Notes: generated by a model not told the origin, from the sequence alone. A DNA stretch of 64,000 nucleotides from Methanosarcina baikalica (GCF_031461075.1 NZ_JAVKPK010000006.1:1-64000), one strand, 5' to 3'. Numbered from the stretch's first letter, positions 18,196 to 27,280 are shown. Program-made: numbers and translations.

Positions 18196-21042
18196 ATGAA
18201 TGACGAAAATTGGAAACGTTCATTGGAAACATTTGAAATTGCGTATTGTGAATATGCTCCTGGTGCAAGACGTAATGTTATTCAACTTTTTCCTCAAGTT
18301 ACTGACAAACAGAAGGCATGGGAAGAATTAGTGGCACTAACGGCAAAAATGTTGATCAACGAAGATTATAGAGTAATATCGTGCATGCCATTAATATTTA
18401 GTTTGGCTTTTCCACATGTCCCTAATAAAGAGAAAGCGTGGTTAGATATAACTAAATTAGTTGATTTTAAGGAAAGTAAAGCAGATGAAACAGTAAAAAA
18501 CTCTATGATTTCTATTTTTTCAAATTCGCCAGATAAAGAAAAAGCTTGGGCAGATTTATTACGATTTACAAGAACTACAAATAAGAATAGTTTGCGTACT
18601 GCGGCCAAAATTCTTTGTTTAAATATTGTCAGTCGTGAAGATAAACACAAAGCTTGGGAATATCTTATTCGACTCATAAAGTATGAGGAGACTGAAGTAA
18701 AAACAATTTCTGCGAGCAATATTAATTATATTTTTCCAAATGTTTGTGATAAACATACAGTTTGGGAAGATCTAATAGAATTAATCCACGATAAAAATAT
18801 CCAAGTTAAAAAAGATGCTTTAAATGCAGTTGTCTCTAATTATACATTAGCTCCAGAGAAACAAAAGGTTTGGGAGTCTTTAGTTAAGTTTTCTTTTGAT
18901 AAAGACAGTCAAGTTAAAACGATTGCCGCGAATGGGCTTGTAAATAATTTTTTGTATGTTCCAGATAAACAAAAAGCGTGGAACGACCTAATTAAAGTTA
19001 CCTCTGGAGATTACCAAGTAAGAAGAGTTGTAGCAAATTTCTTAAAATCTGCTATTTTGACGGTAGATAATAAGGAAGCAGCTTGGGAAGATCTTCTCAC
19101 GCTCTCAGCACATAAAGATATAGATGTGAGAAACCATGTATCTTCTGCTTTAGTTTTTGCTTTTCATTTAATTTCAGATAAACAAAAACTTAGTCAAGAT
19201 TTACACAACTATATGAAAAATGAGGATAGAAATATAAAAGCAACTGTGACATCGATAATTAGTTTTGTTTATTCTCAACTTCCAGATCGACAACAATTTT
19301 GGGAAGAATTGATAGAACTTACAAGTGACGAAGACATTGGTGTAAGGAGAAACGCTTACTATTCTCTCGGAAAAATCTCTATATTTAAAGCGTCCCAAGC
19401 AGAGAATGAAATCGATTACAGGAGAGAATTTGAACAAGCTATAAAGTTTTTCGAAAAAACGTCACAGGAATCTACTCTTTTTAATCCATCACAATTTTGC
19501 CTGCCATTCTACCGTTCATTCTACACAATAATTTCCGACGAAAAGCAGCAGACAAAAGGTGAAGTTGACAAGTATCTTACAGAGGCTAGAATCGCGATTA
19601 AAAGGTCAAAAAACAAACAACTACTCATCGAAGCTGTAGAAAATCTAGCAAAGGCGTTAGAAGAAGTCCAAAGCCTTGAAAATAAAAGTCTTGAAAGCAA
19701 AAAAGATGAACTCAGTCTTTACATGGAATACTGTGAACAAGCTGCAGATTTAATGTCCGAAACTGAACAAACATCCCCTTATGCTACAGAGGTTTTGAGA
19801 AAAGGGCTTCCCATCCTAAACAGAAAACTAAAATCCCTTCTCAAAGAAATTAAGGAAAAAGCAAAGATTGCGTGCCAAGAATCGAAAGGTACTGCTACAG
19901 AAGAAATCACATATACTGTCAGTCGAGAAGTCCAAAGATGGGAAATCAGTAGTCAGGAAGAAATGACACAAAAAGTGGAAGGTCTTATTTTTATTTTAAA
20001 GTCTAAAATACCAGACCTTCCAAAAAACGAATACATATTTACAAAAATTGATAATATTAAAGACGAAAAAGACATTTTAAAACAATATGAAAGCTTAGAG
20101 CTTATTATTGGGTCTATACCTACAATTCAAATTTCCGGTGTAAATGTGATTGTTGACTGCGAGCAAACAAAACCTACAATTGGAATTATTACTGCGTTGC
20201 CTAAGGAATTCACTGCAGTTAAAATCCTACTTGAGAATCAAAGAACGTATAAAGTAGATGGAAAAGGTGCAGGTAGAAGATATTGTTTGGGGGAAATTGC
20301 CTCTATATATGAAGAAAAATACAATATCGTTTTATCAACAATAGGTATGGGGAATAATATTGCTGCCTCACGTGCATCTCTTCTACTCGAACATTTTCCT
20401 AAAGTAGAATCGATTATTATGGTAGGTATTGCTGGTGGAGTGCCAGATCCTAAAAATGCTGATAATCATGTTCGTTTGGGTGATATTGTTGTATCAGGTG
20501 AAAAAGGTGTTATTCAGTACGATTTTATAAAAGAGGAAAGAGAAAAGATTGAATATAAATATTCTCCAAAACCTCCAAGTGCAAGTTTACTAGAGGCGGT
20601 AAGATATCTAGAAGCAGAAGAGATTGAAGGGAATTCCCCATGGATGAATTATATTAATCAAGCTTTATCTAAACTAAAAATAATCTCCCCTTCAGGAAAT
20701 CAAGATCAGTTATACGGCTATGAAAATGGGGAAATTTCTCATCCCTTCGATTCTAAAAGAACAACAGGTCAACCCCGTGTCTTTATTGGACCTATCGCTT
20801 CCGCGAATAAGCTTTTAAAAAATCCAGTTTTAAGAGACGAATTAAGAGATAAGTTCAAAGTCAAAGCCATTGAAATGGAAGCTTCTGGTATCGCTGATGC
20901 GACATGGAATCACGAAGTTGGATATCTGGTAGTAAGAGGCATCTGCGATTACTGTGATTCTCACAAAAACGATGAATGGCAGCAGTATGCAGCTGTTGTT
21001 GCTGCGGCTTATACGAGGGCTTTGATTGAGTCGATGCCGTGA
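18196..21042 (+). CDS. HEAT-repeat protein fused to a purine nucleoside phosphorylase-like domain
   Basis: This 948-residue fusion starts at ATG 18196 behind GGTGGAGAT. Residues about 15-400 are ten HEAT-like units with the PDKxxAWxDL signature. Residues 400-560 match the helical C-terminal region of the 1653 gene, and 560-655 form a linker. Residues about 658-945 are a PNP/MTA-SAH-nucleosidase fold with intact catalytic signatures: IGIITALPKEF (Glu), GIAGGVPD, IEMEASGIA and RGICDY (Asp). The family cleaves the N-glycosidic bond of nucleosides or nucleotides, and in bacterial defence some members destroy ATP. The likely role is a solenoid sensor controlling a nucleotide-depleting effector (inference). 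Its codons are far more A+T-rich than those of its paralog at 1653, suggesting transfer. DUF5677 follows 40 bp downstream. Confidence 0.9.
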   Translation: MNDENWKRSLETFEIAYCEYAPGARRNVIQLFPQVTDKQKAWEELVALTAKMLINEDYRVISCMPLIFSLAFPHVPNKEKAWLDITKLVDFKESKADETVKNSMISIFSNSPDKEKAWADLLRFTRTTNKNSLRTAAKILCLNIVSREDKHKAWEYLIRLIKYEETEVKTISASNINYIFPNVCDKHTVWEDLIELIHDKNIQVKKDALNAVVSNYTLAPEKQKVWESLVKFSFDKDSQVKTIAANGLVNNFLYVPDKQKAWNDLIKVTSGDYQVRRVVANFLKSAILTVDNKEAAWEDLLTLSAHKDIDVRNHVSSALVFAFHLISDKQKLSQDLHNYMKNEDRNIKATVTSIISFVYSQLPDRQQFWEELIELTSDEDIGVRRNAYYSLGKISIFKASQAENEIDYRREFEQAIKFFEKTSQESTLFNPSQFCLPFYRSFYTIISDEKQQTKGEVDKYLTEARIAIKRSKNKQLLIEAVENLAKALEEVQSLENKSLESKKDELSLYMEYCEQAADLMSETEQTSPYATEVLRKGLPILNRKLKSLLKEIKEKAKIACQESKGTATEEITYTVSREVQRWEISSQEEMTQKVEGLIFILKSKIPDLPKNEYIFTKIDNIKDEKDILKQYESLELIIGSIPTIQISGVNVIVDCEQTKPTIGIITALPKEFTAVKILLENQRTYKVDGKGAGRRYCLGEIASIYEEKYNIVLSTIGMGNNIAASRASLLLEHFPKVESIIMVGIAGGVPDPKNADNHVRLGDIVVSGEKGVIQYDFIKEEREKIEYKYSPKPPSASLLEAVRYLEAEEIEGNSPWMNYINQALSKLKIISPSGNQDQLYGYENGEISHPFDSKRTTGQPRVFIGPIASANKLLKNPVLRDELRDKFKVKAIEMEASGIADATWNHEVGYLVVRGICDYCDSHKNDEWQQYAAVVAAAYTRALIESMP

Positions 21043-21082
21043 AATCTGAGTTTCGGTAATTGCTGAAGGAAGTAGTCACAAC

Positions 21083-22111
21083 ATGAAAAGTAATGATAGT
21101 AATACAAATAACGAGAAAAATCAGGATTATTTAGACCTGTTTAATATTCCCTCAGAAGTCAAGGAAGCAATAAACCAGTTCCATGAAGAGATTATAAATA
21201 ATGCCTCCGATACCTTGAGAGAAAATTATGAAGAAATAGAGAATTTTAAGAAAAGAGTAAATAATTTTTGGAAAAAACCTCTGGATTTACTGGATTTACT
21301 TTTGATATATTCGCGACAAATGGGATCAAAATTTAACAAGGAAATGAGAACGCCTGCAGAGAAAGAAAACGACTATGTCTTTCTGGCATTAACCAGACTT
21401 CATGCTAAAGCTTGCCTTGTTAGTCAAGAAATTGCCATATTGATGAAACATGGATATGCATCTGGTGCACATGCTCGATGGCGCAGCCTTCACGAAATCG
21501 CAGTTACTGCATTATTCATAAAAGAGCATGGTAATGAAGTGGCAGAACGATATCTCAATTATCGGTATATAGAATCCTATTATGCAATGAGACAATATAA
21601 AGTACATGCAAAGAAATTGAATTATGAGCCGCTTGAAGAAGAGGAAGAAGAAAATACTACCAGTGTAAAGAATTTTTTTGTTGAAAAGTATGGAAGCTCT
21701 TTTGAAAATCCTTATGGATGGGCTTCAAAAGAGCTTAATAAGCCCAGACCAACTTTTGCTGACATTGAAAAATCTGTTGGTGTCGACCACATGCGTCCTT
21801 ATTACAAGATGGCCAGTAATGCCGTTCATGCAGATTCAAAAGGAACTTTTTTTAACATAGGATTATCTGAATCCGATAAAGAAAAGATTCTTCTTGCAGG
21901 ATCAAGTGACTCAGGATTAGCTGATCCGGGTTCAGGTACGGCTGTATCGATGAATCTAATTAATTCAACTCTTATAACTTCAAGGCCAAATGCAGAAAAC
22001 TTAATTCTTTTGCAGGCAACATCGATATTAGTAAATGAAATTGACGAAGCATTTTTTGAAGCACATAGATTTATTGAAGAGCAGACTGAGGGAAAAGCTC
22101 TACATATTTAA
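21083..22111 (+). CDS. DUF5677-family protein
   Basis: The 342-residue protein starts at ATG 21083 with GGAAG upstream. Its middle matches the DUF5677 pattern: a helix with ALTRLHAKACLVSQEIAILMKHG then GAHARWRSLHEIAVTALFI, later HADSKGTFFNIG. The conserved Arg, His and Glu residues in RWRSLHE, and AVHADS, are the family's likely functional residues. The fold is helical and soluble, with an acidic run (EEEEEE) near residue 190. The biochemical role is unknown. It lies 40 bp downstream of the HEAT-PNP gene with similar A+T-rich codons, so the two are probably co-transcribed and may work as a pair. Confidence 0.85.
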   Translation: MKSNDSNTNNEKNQDYLDLFNIPSEVKEAINQFHEEIINNASDTLRENYEEIENFKKRVNNFWKKPLDLLDLLLIYSRQMGSKFNKEMRTPAEKENDYVFLALTRLHAKACLVSQEIAILMKHGYASGAHARWRSLHEIAVTALFIKEHGNEVAERYLNYRYIESYYAMRQYKVHAKKLNYEPLEEEEEENTTSVKNFFVEKYGSSFENPYGWASKELNKPRPTFADIEKSVGVDHMRPYYKMASNAVHADSKGTFFNIGLSESDKEKILLAGSSDSGLADPGSGTAVSMNLINSTLITSRPNAENLILLQATSILVNEIDEAFFEAHRFIEEQTEGKALHI

Positions 22112-22170
22112 ACATTAGATCTTAAACAGCCCTTCAACAGAAAAGAAACATTTTGTATATGGTTTGGGAT

Positions 22171-22503
22171 TTACGTGAATATAATAAATATAGTAAATAT
22201 GGAAAGAAAGAAATAAATAGCATTCAAATTTCGCCTAGACTTTTCATACTGCAAATCAGCTTCTTGTGTACCATAATATTCATTGTAGACATCATCTTTC
22301 AAAGATGTTTTAACATGATTATCGTAAATCCAGATACCTATTCCGTATATCATAATTAGAAAAGAAGCAGATCTAAATTTGCCTATGTCAATATCAAATA
22401 AATTGGATGCAAATGAAGATAGAAATATGAAAGTTGAAATACAGATACCAAATTTATATGGTTGATTATCAAGAAGATTATGTATATCTGTAAAGGAATC
22501 CAT
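22171..22503 (-). CDS. Small membrane protein, about three TM segments
   Basis: The 110-residue frame contains three hydrophobic stretches: GICISTFIFLSSFASNLF, ASFLIMIYGIGIWIY and AIYFFLSIFTIFIIF. Between the second and third is a charged loop with YEKSRRNLN. No family is recognised and no strong ribosome site is visible; the message may be leaderless. It is convergent with the HEAT-PNP/DUF5677 unit. It may be an accessory membrane component, but no evidence ties it to that unit. Confidence 0.5.
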   Translation of the reverse strand: MDSFTDIHNLLDNQPYKFGICISTFIFLSSFASNLFDIDIGKFRSASFLIMIYGIGIWIYDNHVKTSLKDDVYNEYYGTQEADLQYEKSRRNLNAIYFFLSIFTIFIIFT

Positions 22504-22580
22504 ATAGATCTTTTACACATTAACTTAATATTTTATAAATGTTTCATTCTATTTCTAATTTTAATTAGAAAACAGTTCTC

Positions 22581-22738
22581 TAAAAGAAAATTGATTAATA
22601 ATAAAGCCCTGTGAAGTGCCCTTTTTGAAGCTGCAAAATCACGGCGTTTTTCAATTTCACTTTTCTTAACATTATCTTAACAAACGTATTCGGGGAAGAT
22701 TTCAGCAGACCGCCGACAGGAAAAATAAATTTCACTTG
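22581..22738 (+). repeat. Island repeat, copy 1
   Basis: First near-complete copy of the ~165-bp repeat. Landmarks in order are AAGCCCTG, AGCTGCAAAATCACGG, TTTCACTTTTCTTAAC, GTATTCGGGGAAGATTT, GCAGACCGCC and an A+T-rich AAAAATAAATTT end. It lies upstream of the DUF488-like gene. Confidence 0.85.
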
Positions 22739-22924
22739 TCTATTTCGCAAATGGGTGTAGTTACGGAGTTATTTTCAGACCTCGGGCTCTCAAATGGCGA
22801 TGGGTGAGGGCAGCCTTCTAAGGCTCCAAACTTTTTCCACGAAAAAGTTTCTATATCTAATTGATGATGTCAATTACAATTACAAACTTATGGATGAAAT
22901 AAATTAAATTAGGAGTGGATAAAA

Positions 22925-23272
22925 ATGGTAATTAAAGAAACTGATTTCAGTCGATTAAATGAAAAACTGGTTGAGAATCCATCTGCAAAATTCTTCATTT
23001 GTATGCGGAATATCCCTGTGTATGTAAAGAATGAATTGATCGTGGAATGCCCTGTACTCTCACCCAGTAGTAAGCTGGCAAATAATTATAGACTAGGTTT
23101 AATAGATCCCTGTCAATTTTATACGAACTATTATAATGAACTGAAAAATCCAATTTGTCAAGAATTAATGAAATCTATACTAAGCATATCTAAAAACGAC
23201 GATATTTATATTGTAAATATTAATAAAGACGCAAGGTTATTACTGCTGGACATATTGAAAAATATAGAATAA
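22925..23272 (+). CDS. DUF488-like small protein
   Basis: The 115-residue protein starts at ATG 22925 behind AGGAGTGG. The central segment (LSPSSKLANNYRLGLIDPCQFYTNYYNEL then NPICQELMKSI) resembles DUF488-family proteins, where a substrate-like helix pair precedes a nucleotide- or cysteine-related core, but the protein is short and the C-terminal part is degenerate. The function is unknown. It is the only gene between copy 1 and copies 2-3 of the island repeat, forming a one-gene module. Confidence 0.55.
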   Translation: MVIKETDFSRLNEKLVENPSAKFFICMRNIPVYVKNELIVECPVLSPSSKLANNYRLGLIDPCQFYTNYYNELKNPICQELMKSILSISKNDDIYIVNINKDARLLLLDILKNIE

Positions 23273-23322
23273 TTTTACTTGTTACTGAATAAGTGTGGGC
23301 CCTTCCAAGTTATCTGAATTGT

Positions 23323-23400
23323 TACTTATTTTCTTAATAAAGGTATTAGGGGAATATTCAAACAGATCCTCGGCAGGATAAATATATTAAAACTGAATTA
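23323..23400 (+). repeat. Island repeat, copy 2 (3' half only)
   Basis: Only the distal part is present (TTCTTAATAAAGGTATTAGG, then CAGATCCTCGGCAGGATAAA). It directly abuts copy 3, giving a head-to-tail junction. Confidence 0.65.
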
Positions 23401-23420
23401 ACCTGAAGAAAAGTTCACTT

Positions 23421-23610
23421 TCAATCAGAAAAAGCCCTCCCCAAAAGAAAAGAATCGCTTAATCAAAAAAAGCCCTGCAAAGTGCTTCTTCTCAAGCTGC
23501 AAAAATCACGGGTTTTCAATTTCACTTTTTTTAACTTTATCTTAACAAACGTATTCGGGGAAGTTTCAAGCAGACCGCCGGCAGGAAAAATATATTTTAA
23601 CTAAGCTGAA
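23421..23610 (+). repeat. Island repeat, copy 3
   Basis: Near-complete copy including the upstream AGAATCGCTTAATC segment, AAAAATCACGGG, and the CAGACCGCCGGCAGG end followed by a TATA-like AAAAATATATTTTAA. It lies about 100 bp upstream of the Fic gene. Confidence 0.9.
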
Positions 23611-23699
23611 TGTATAAAAGATAATTCCCAATATCGGATAGTGCAAAAATTTGCCGATACCGATATATATCAGGGGGCATATATCGGATATGTTAAATT

Positions 23700-24632
23700 A
23701 TGGCCAATACCGATACTTCTCTGATTCAAGAAGAACTTCTTGCAAGAATAAATGAAAAAATGAAGCAGTTAAACTCCATGCGGCCTATTCCTGCAGATGC
23801 TTTAGCAAGGTTACATGAAGAAATGAGGCTGGTTCATACTTATCACTCCAATGCGATAGAAGGAAATACGTTAACACTTCAGGAGACAAAACTTGTTCTG
23901 GAAGAAGGGCTGACTATCGGCGGGAAATCGCTCAGAGAACATATTGAAGCGACCAACAACGCGAAAGCTTTTGACCGGATGGAAGAGCTGGCAAAGAAAA
24001 AATGTTCAATAGACCATGTTACAATTCAGGAGATCCATGAAATTGTAACCAGAGGCATACTTGAGGATGCCGGAAGGTACCGCACAAGAAATGTTAGAAT
24101 AGCAGGTGCAGTAAAGACTCCACCTGATTGGTCGAAGATAGTAAAACTGATGGATGAACTTATCGAAAAAATAGCTGAGAGTAAAGCACATCCCATTGAA
24201 ACAGCTTCCTTTCTGCATCACAGATTTGTTGAAATTCACCCTTTCAGCGATGGAAACGGACGGGTAGCCCGGCTCCTCACAAACCTGTATTTGATCTCAA
24301 GGGATTATCCTCCTGTCGTGCTCAAAAAAGAGGACAGAGGAAAATACTACAAATCCCTTAGAGCTGCAGATGCTGGAAACCTTAGACCATTTGCCAATTT
24401 CATTGCAAAAGCCGTAGATGAAAACCTGACCCTTTATCTCTCCATCTCAGGAGGAAATGACGAACTTCTGCCTCTAAAAGAACTTGTCATGGGAACTCCT
24501 TATTCTCAGGAATATCTCAGCCTGCGAGCCAGGCAGGGGCTCCTGGATGCGGTAAAAATAGGGAAAACGTGGCACAGTTCAAAACGTGCGGTTGAACAGT
24601 ATCTATCAGAGCATGGGAAAAAGGATGTTTGA
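23700..24632 (+). CDS. Fic-domain protein (likely AMP transferase)
   Basis: The 310-residue protein has the Fic active-site motif HPFSDGNGRVAR at about residues 180-192; the catalytic His is present. The inhibitory motif SxxxEG (S50-N-A-I-E54-G) lies in the N-terminal helix, so the protein is self-inhibited (class II). Fic enzymes transfer AMP or related groups from nucleotides to target hydroxyls. The C-terminal region about 255-305 looks like a small helix-turn-helix/excisionase-type domain (PYSQEYLSLRARQG...HSSKRAVEQYL). It is the only gene between island repeats 3 and 4. The target is unknown. A plausible ATG start has no strong ribosome site. Confidence 0.93.
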   Translation: MANTDTSLIQEELLARINEKMKQLNSMRPIPADALARLHEEMRLVHTYHSNAIEGNTLTLQETKLVLEEGLTIGGKSLREHIEATNNAKAFDRMEELAKKKCSIDHVTIQEIHEIVTRGILEDAGRYRTRNVRIAGAVKTPPDWSKIVKLMDELIEKIAESKAHPIETASFLHHRFVEIHPFSDGNGRVARLLTNLYLISRDYPPVVLKKEDRGKYYKSLRAADAGNLRPFANFIAKAVDENLTLYLSISGGNDELLPLKELVMGTPYSQEYLSLRARQGLLDAVKIGKTWHSSKRAVEQYLSEHGKKDV

Positions 24633-24654
24633 TTTCTGTATTCTTTATACATCT

Positions 24655-24712
24655 ATCAGGAAAAGATTTAGGCATAATGCAGGCAGAATAAATATATTTT
24701 AACTGAGTTGGG
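24655..24712 (+). repeat. Island repeat, copy 4 (3' end only)
   Basis: Carries GAAAAGATTTAGGCA, GCAGGCAGAATAAATATATT and the terminal AACTGAGTTGG. The proximal part is missing. Confidence 0.6.
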
Positions 24713-24795
24713 AAATGGGGAGATTTTCATTTTGAATTCGGCAGTCCAATTTATTATAGTTCCCTTGATCCATAATTCACTTGAAAAATGTAGCT

Positions 24796-24970
24796 TGAAT
24801 CAAAAAACCTCCCCGGAGGAAAAGAATCGCTTAATCTAAAGAAGCCCTGCAAAGCGCCCCTTCTAAAGCTGCAAAAATCACGGGTTTTCAATTTCACTTT
24901 GGTTTCATAAATGTACTCGGGGTAGATTTAAGCAGACCGCCCGCAGGAAAAATATATTTCAATTGAATTG
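24796..24970 (+). repeat. Island repeat, copy 5
   Basis: Near-complete copy (AGAATCGCTTAATCTAAAGA through GCAGACCGCCCGCAGG to AAATATATTTCAATTGAATT). Confidence 0.9.
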
Positions 24971-25037
24971 GAATAACTGAGAGGATTTCATTCCCTATGG
25001 GATCCAGTTTCAGATGGCTCCCATGAAAACAAGATTC

Positions 25038-25105
25038 GGTTAACAGATTTTCAACTTAATCTGAAAACAGCCCAAGAAAGAAAAAAATCAATTTTAATGA
25101 ATTGG
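25038..25105 (+). repeat. Island repeat, copy 6 (internally deleted)
   Basis: The upstream flank (TTAACAGATTTTCAACTTAA, TCTGAAAACAGCCC) is joined directly to the terminal AATGAATTGG. The central ~130 bp are lost. Confidence 0.5.
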
Positions 25106-25124
25106 TAAAAGGCAAGAAAGTCAA

Positions 25125-25784
25125 TTATCCACCCAGTGTGATATCTTGATCTTGATAAAACTCTAGTGCATTGAATAAATGTTCTGGCTTAAAATCTGGC
25201 CACATTTCATCAACCACATATATATCCGAATATACCGTTTGAACCGGAAGCATTCCACTGAGTCTATTTCTTCCTCCCCAACGGATAAGTAAATCTATTC
25301 TTGGAATCTCTGCTGATGCAATATTTTCTATCATTTTTTTACCATCTGAAGAGTTCTCAAATGCATATGTTAAATCCCAGTACCAACCATAATTTACCAA
25401 AAAATTTATCCTTACTTTACCTCTCCCAAATTTAGTCCTCTTTGTATATGCGAGTAACTCTTTTGGAAACATGTCCGAATTGGTATTCCCTACTACAAGA
25501 AGTTCAGCATCATGTTTGGAAAGTTCTGTAACTGACTTTATACAGGCATCTACAAACGCTTTTCTTTGAATTTGAGGCCTTTTTGTGTTATCTTGAGTGA
25601 ATCCAAAAAAAGTAACTTCGCCTATTCCTATTTTTACGCATATATCATATAGCTCCAGGCCTGGAACTATTCCATGTTTATATCCTTCATGCTTTTCTAA
25701 GCCTCTGTCTAAAGCCCATCTCCTGTTTCCATCCGGTATTATAGCTATGTGTCCTGGTAGTCTTTTAAATTTAGGTATATCCAG
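25125..25784 (-). CDS. Divergent cis-prenyltransferase (UppS-like), probable CTG start
   Basis: This is a cis-isoprenyl diphosphate synthase-fold protein of about 219 residues, which would condense isopentenyl diphosphate onto an allylic primer. The N-terminal signature HIAIIPDGNRRWA, with the catalytic Asp, is intact. In the C-terminal signature the usual RTSGE is replaced by IRWGGRNRLSG, followed by VYSDIYVVDEMWPDF, so substrate handling may differ. No ATG, GTG or TTG lies upstream of the conserved start. A CTG at 25782-25784 sits 7 nt after GGGGGT, so I place the start there. The shorter ATG-started frame from 25472 would lose the catalytic half. It is a single-gene module between island repeats. 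Confidence 0.8.
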   Translation of the reverse strand: MDIPKFKRLPGHIAIIPDGNRRWALDRGLEKHEGYKHGIVPGLELYDICVKIGIGEVTFFGFTQDNTKRPQIQRKAFVDACIKSVTELSKHDAELLVVGNTNSDMFPKELLAYTKRTKFGRGKVRINFLVNYGWYWDLTYAFENSSDGKKMIENIASAEIPRIDLLIRWGGRNRLSGMLPVQTVYSDIYVVDEMWPDFKPEHLFNALEFYQDQDITLGG

Positions 25785-25879
25785 AAAATAACCCCCTATT
25801 TCTTTGCTTACAAATGCTATAAATAATCTTCACTGAACTCGGCTAATGAATTTTATGCCTAGAATTTAGTTGGAAGTCT

Positions 25880-26075
25880 TAACTTTAATCAGAAAAATCT
25901 CCCCAAGAGAAAAAAAAATCGTTTAATCTAAAAAAGCCCTGCAAAGTGCTCCTTCTAAAGCTGCAAAAATCACGGGTTTTTCAATTTCATTTTTCTTAAC
26001 TTTATCTAAACAAATGTATTCGGGGAAGATTTAAGCAGACCGCCGGCAGGAAAAATATATTTAAAATGAATTAAC
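25880..26075 (+). repeat. Island repeat, copy 7
   Basis: Near-complete copy (AAAAAGCCCTGCAAAGTGCT, CTTCTAAAGCTGCAAAAATC, GCAGACCGCCGGCAGG, AAAAATATATTTAAAATGAA). The downstream flank (AGTAAATATAAATACTACAA) is shared with the flank of copy 11. Confidence 0.9.
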
Positions 26076-26162
26076 AACAGGACTGGAAATTTCGTCCTCC
26101 CTTTTTAGTAAATATAAATACTACAACCGCAGAATACTATAACATATCAAAAGGACCAGATA

Positions 26163-26482
26163 GAGCCTGAAAAAATACTGGAAAACCGAAAAGAAGCTGA
26201 AATCTATATCCGGAAACTCCATGAAATGTTCCCGGAGCTTAAAGAAAAAATATCACGTTGGTTATCTGGGAGTTTTTGGGTCTTACGTTCGGGGAGAACA
26301 GAAACCAGGAAGTGACCTGGATATACTCATTGAATTTTCCAGAACCCCTACAATTTTTAAATTTGTCAACCTTAAAAACTATCTTTCGGATGTTCCGGGC
26401 GTTAAGGTAGATCTGGTCATGAAGACGCGTTAAAGCCAAATATAGGCAAGCATATCTGAGTAAAGTTGAAGAAGCTGACTGA
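26163..26482 (+). pseudogene. Decayed MNT-type nucleotidyltransferase (antitoxin-like)
   Basis: The frame pieces join into one short MNT-family protein: NRKEAEIYIRKLHEMFPELK, then YHVGYLGVFGSYVRGEQKPG with SDLDILIEF (the NTase GSxxRG...SDxD motif), then VDLVMKT, ALKPNIGKHI and LSKVEEAD. Reading it needs an A removed in the A-run near 26245, one base added near 26428 and one near 26456. Three frameshifts mark a pseudogene. The usual HEPN toxin partner is absent. An ORF at 26221-26433 is the intact central part. Confidence 0.75.
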
Positions 26483-26515
26483 AGATTAATATTTTTAGCT
26501 TGGAGGAGGAGAAAT

Positions 26516-27103
26516 TTGTTCTGGAATGATGTATACAAGGGCACACCGCCATGGGATCTCGATCGCCCCCAGCCCGCTTTTCAAGCTCTTATACAAAGTG
26601 GGGAGATCAAGCCCGGCCGAGCTCTGGACATAGGGTGTGGTAGGGGTGAGAATGCGATAATGCTGGCGATGAATGGCTGTGACGCCACGGGTATAGACCT
26701 TGCTGAAAATGCCATATCCGACGCAAAAACGAAAGCAATAGAGCGTCATGTTAAGCTAAATTTTGTCGTAGGAAATGTACTGCAGATGGACCGGCTTTTT
26801 ACGGAAGGCGAATTCGATGTCGTTATTGATTCCGGCCTGTTTCACGTGATGATGGATGAAGAGAGACCGGTTTTTGCGCAGCAGGTACACAGGATACTCA
26901 AGAACGGAGGCAAATATTTCATGCTGTGTTTCTCTGATAAGGAACCGGGCGAATATGAACTGCCCAGAAGAGTCTCAAAGGCTGAAATAGAGAGTACTTT
27001 TTCGCCTCTTTTTAATATAATTTATATAAAAGACGTAGCTTTCGATTCGCTGCTCAATCCGAGTAGCAGAAAAGCCTACCTTTTATCGGCTACAAGAAGT
27101 TAA
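26516..27103 (+). CDS. Class I SAM-dependent methyltransferase (TPMT/TehB-like)
   Basis: The 195-residue protein starts at TTG 26516, chosen because GGAGGAGGAG lies immediately upstream and the family start MFWNDVYKGTPPWDLDRP follows. SAM motif I is ALDIGCGRGENAI (residues about 36-48); the acidic motif II is CDATGID, and the later DVVIDSGLFHVM fits the thiopurine/tellurite methyltransferase-like group. These enzymes methylate small nucleophilic substrates such as thiols or metalloids; the actual substrate is unknown. It shares an island module with the decayed MNT gene, between repeats 7 and 8. Confidence 0.88.
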   Translation: MFWNDVYKGTPPWDLDRPQPAFQALIQSGEIKPGRALDIGCGRGENAIMLAMNGCDATGIDLAENAISDAKTKAIERHVKLNFVVGNVLQMDRLFTEGEFDVVIDSGLFHVMMDEERPVFAQQVHRILKNGGKYFMLCFSDKEPGEYELPRRVSKAEIESTFSPLFNIIYIKDVAFDSLLNPSSRKAYLLSATRS

Positions 27104-27154
27104 TTAGAACAAAAAAGTATTTTCTAAAAATATCGGTAAATTGTGAAATTGATC

Positions 27155-27280
27155 GGCTCTTCAAATTCCTCTCCTAAATCTGCAAAAATCACGGTTTTTT
27201 AATTTCACTTTTCTTAACAAACATGTTCGGGAGAGATTTAAACAGACCGCCGGCAGGAAAAATATATTTAAAATGAATTG
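27155..27280 (+). repeat. Island repeat, copy 8
   Basis: Lacks the first ~40 bp but keeps TGCAAAAATCACGG, CTTTTCTTAACAAACATG and GCCGGCAGGAAAAATATATT. Its terminal TGAATTG runs directly into the argG fragment. Confidence 0.85.

Noticed and set aside
25125..25472. Truncated UppS gene starting at ATG 25472
   Set aside because: The same frame stays open upstream and encodes the complete catalytic N-terminal half, so the gene is full length.
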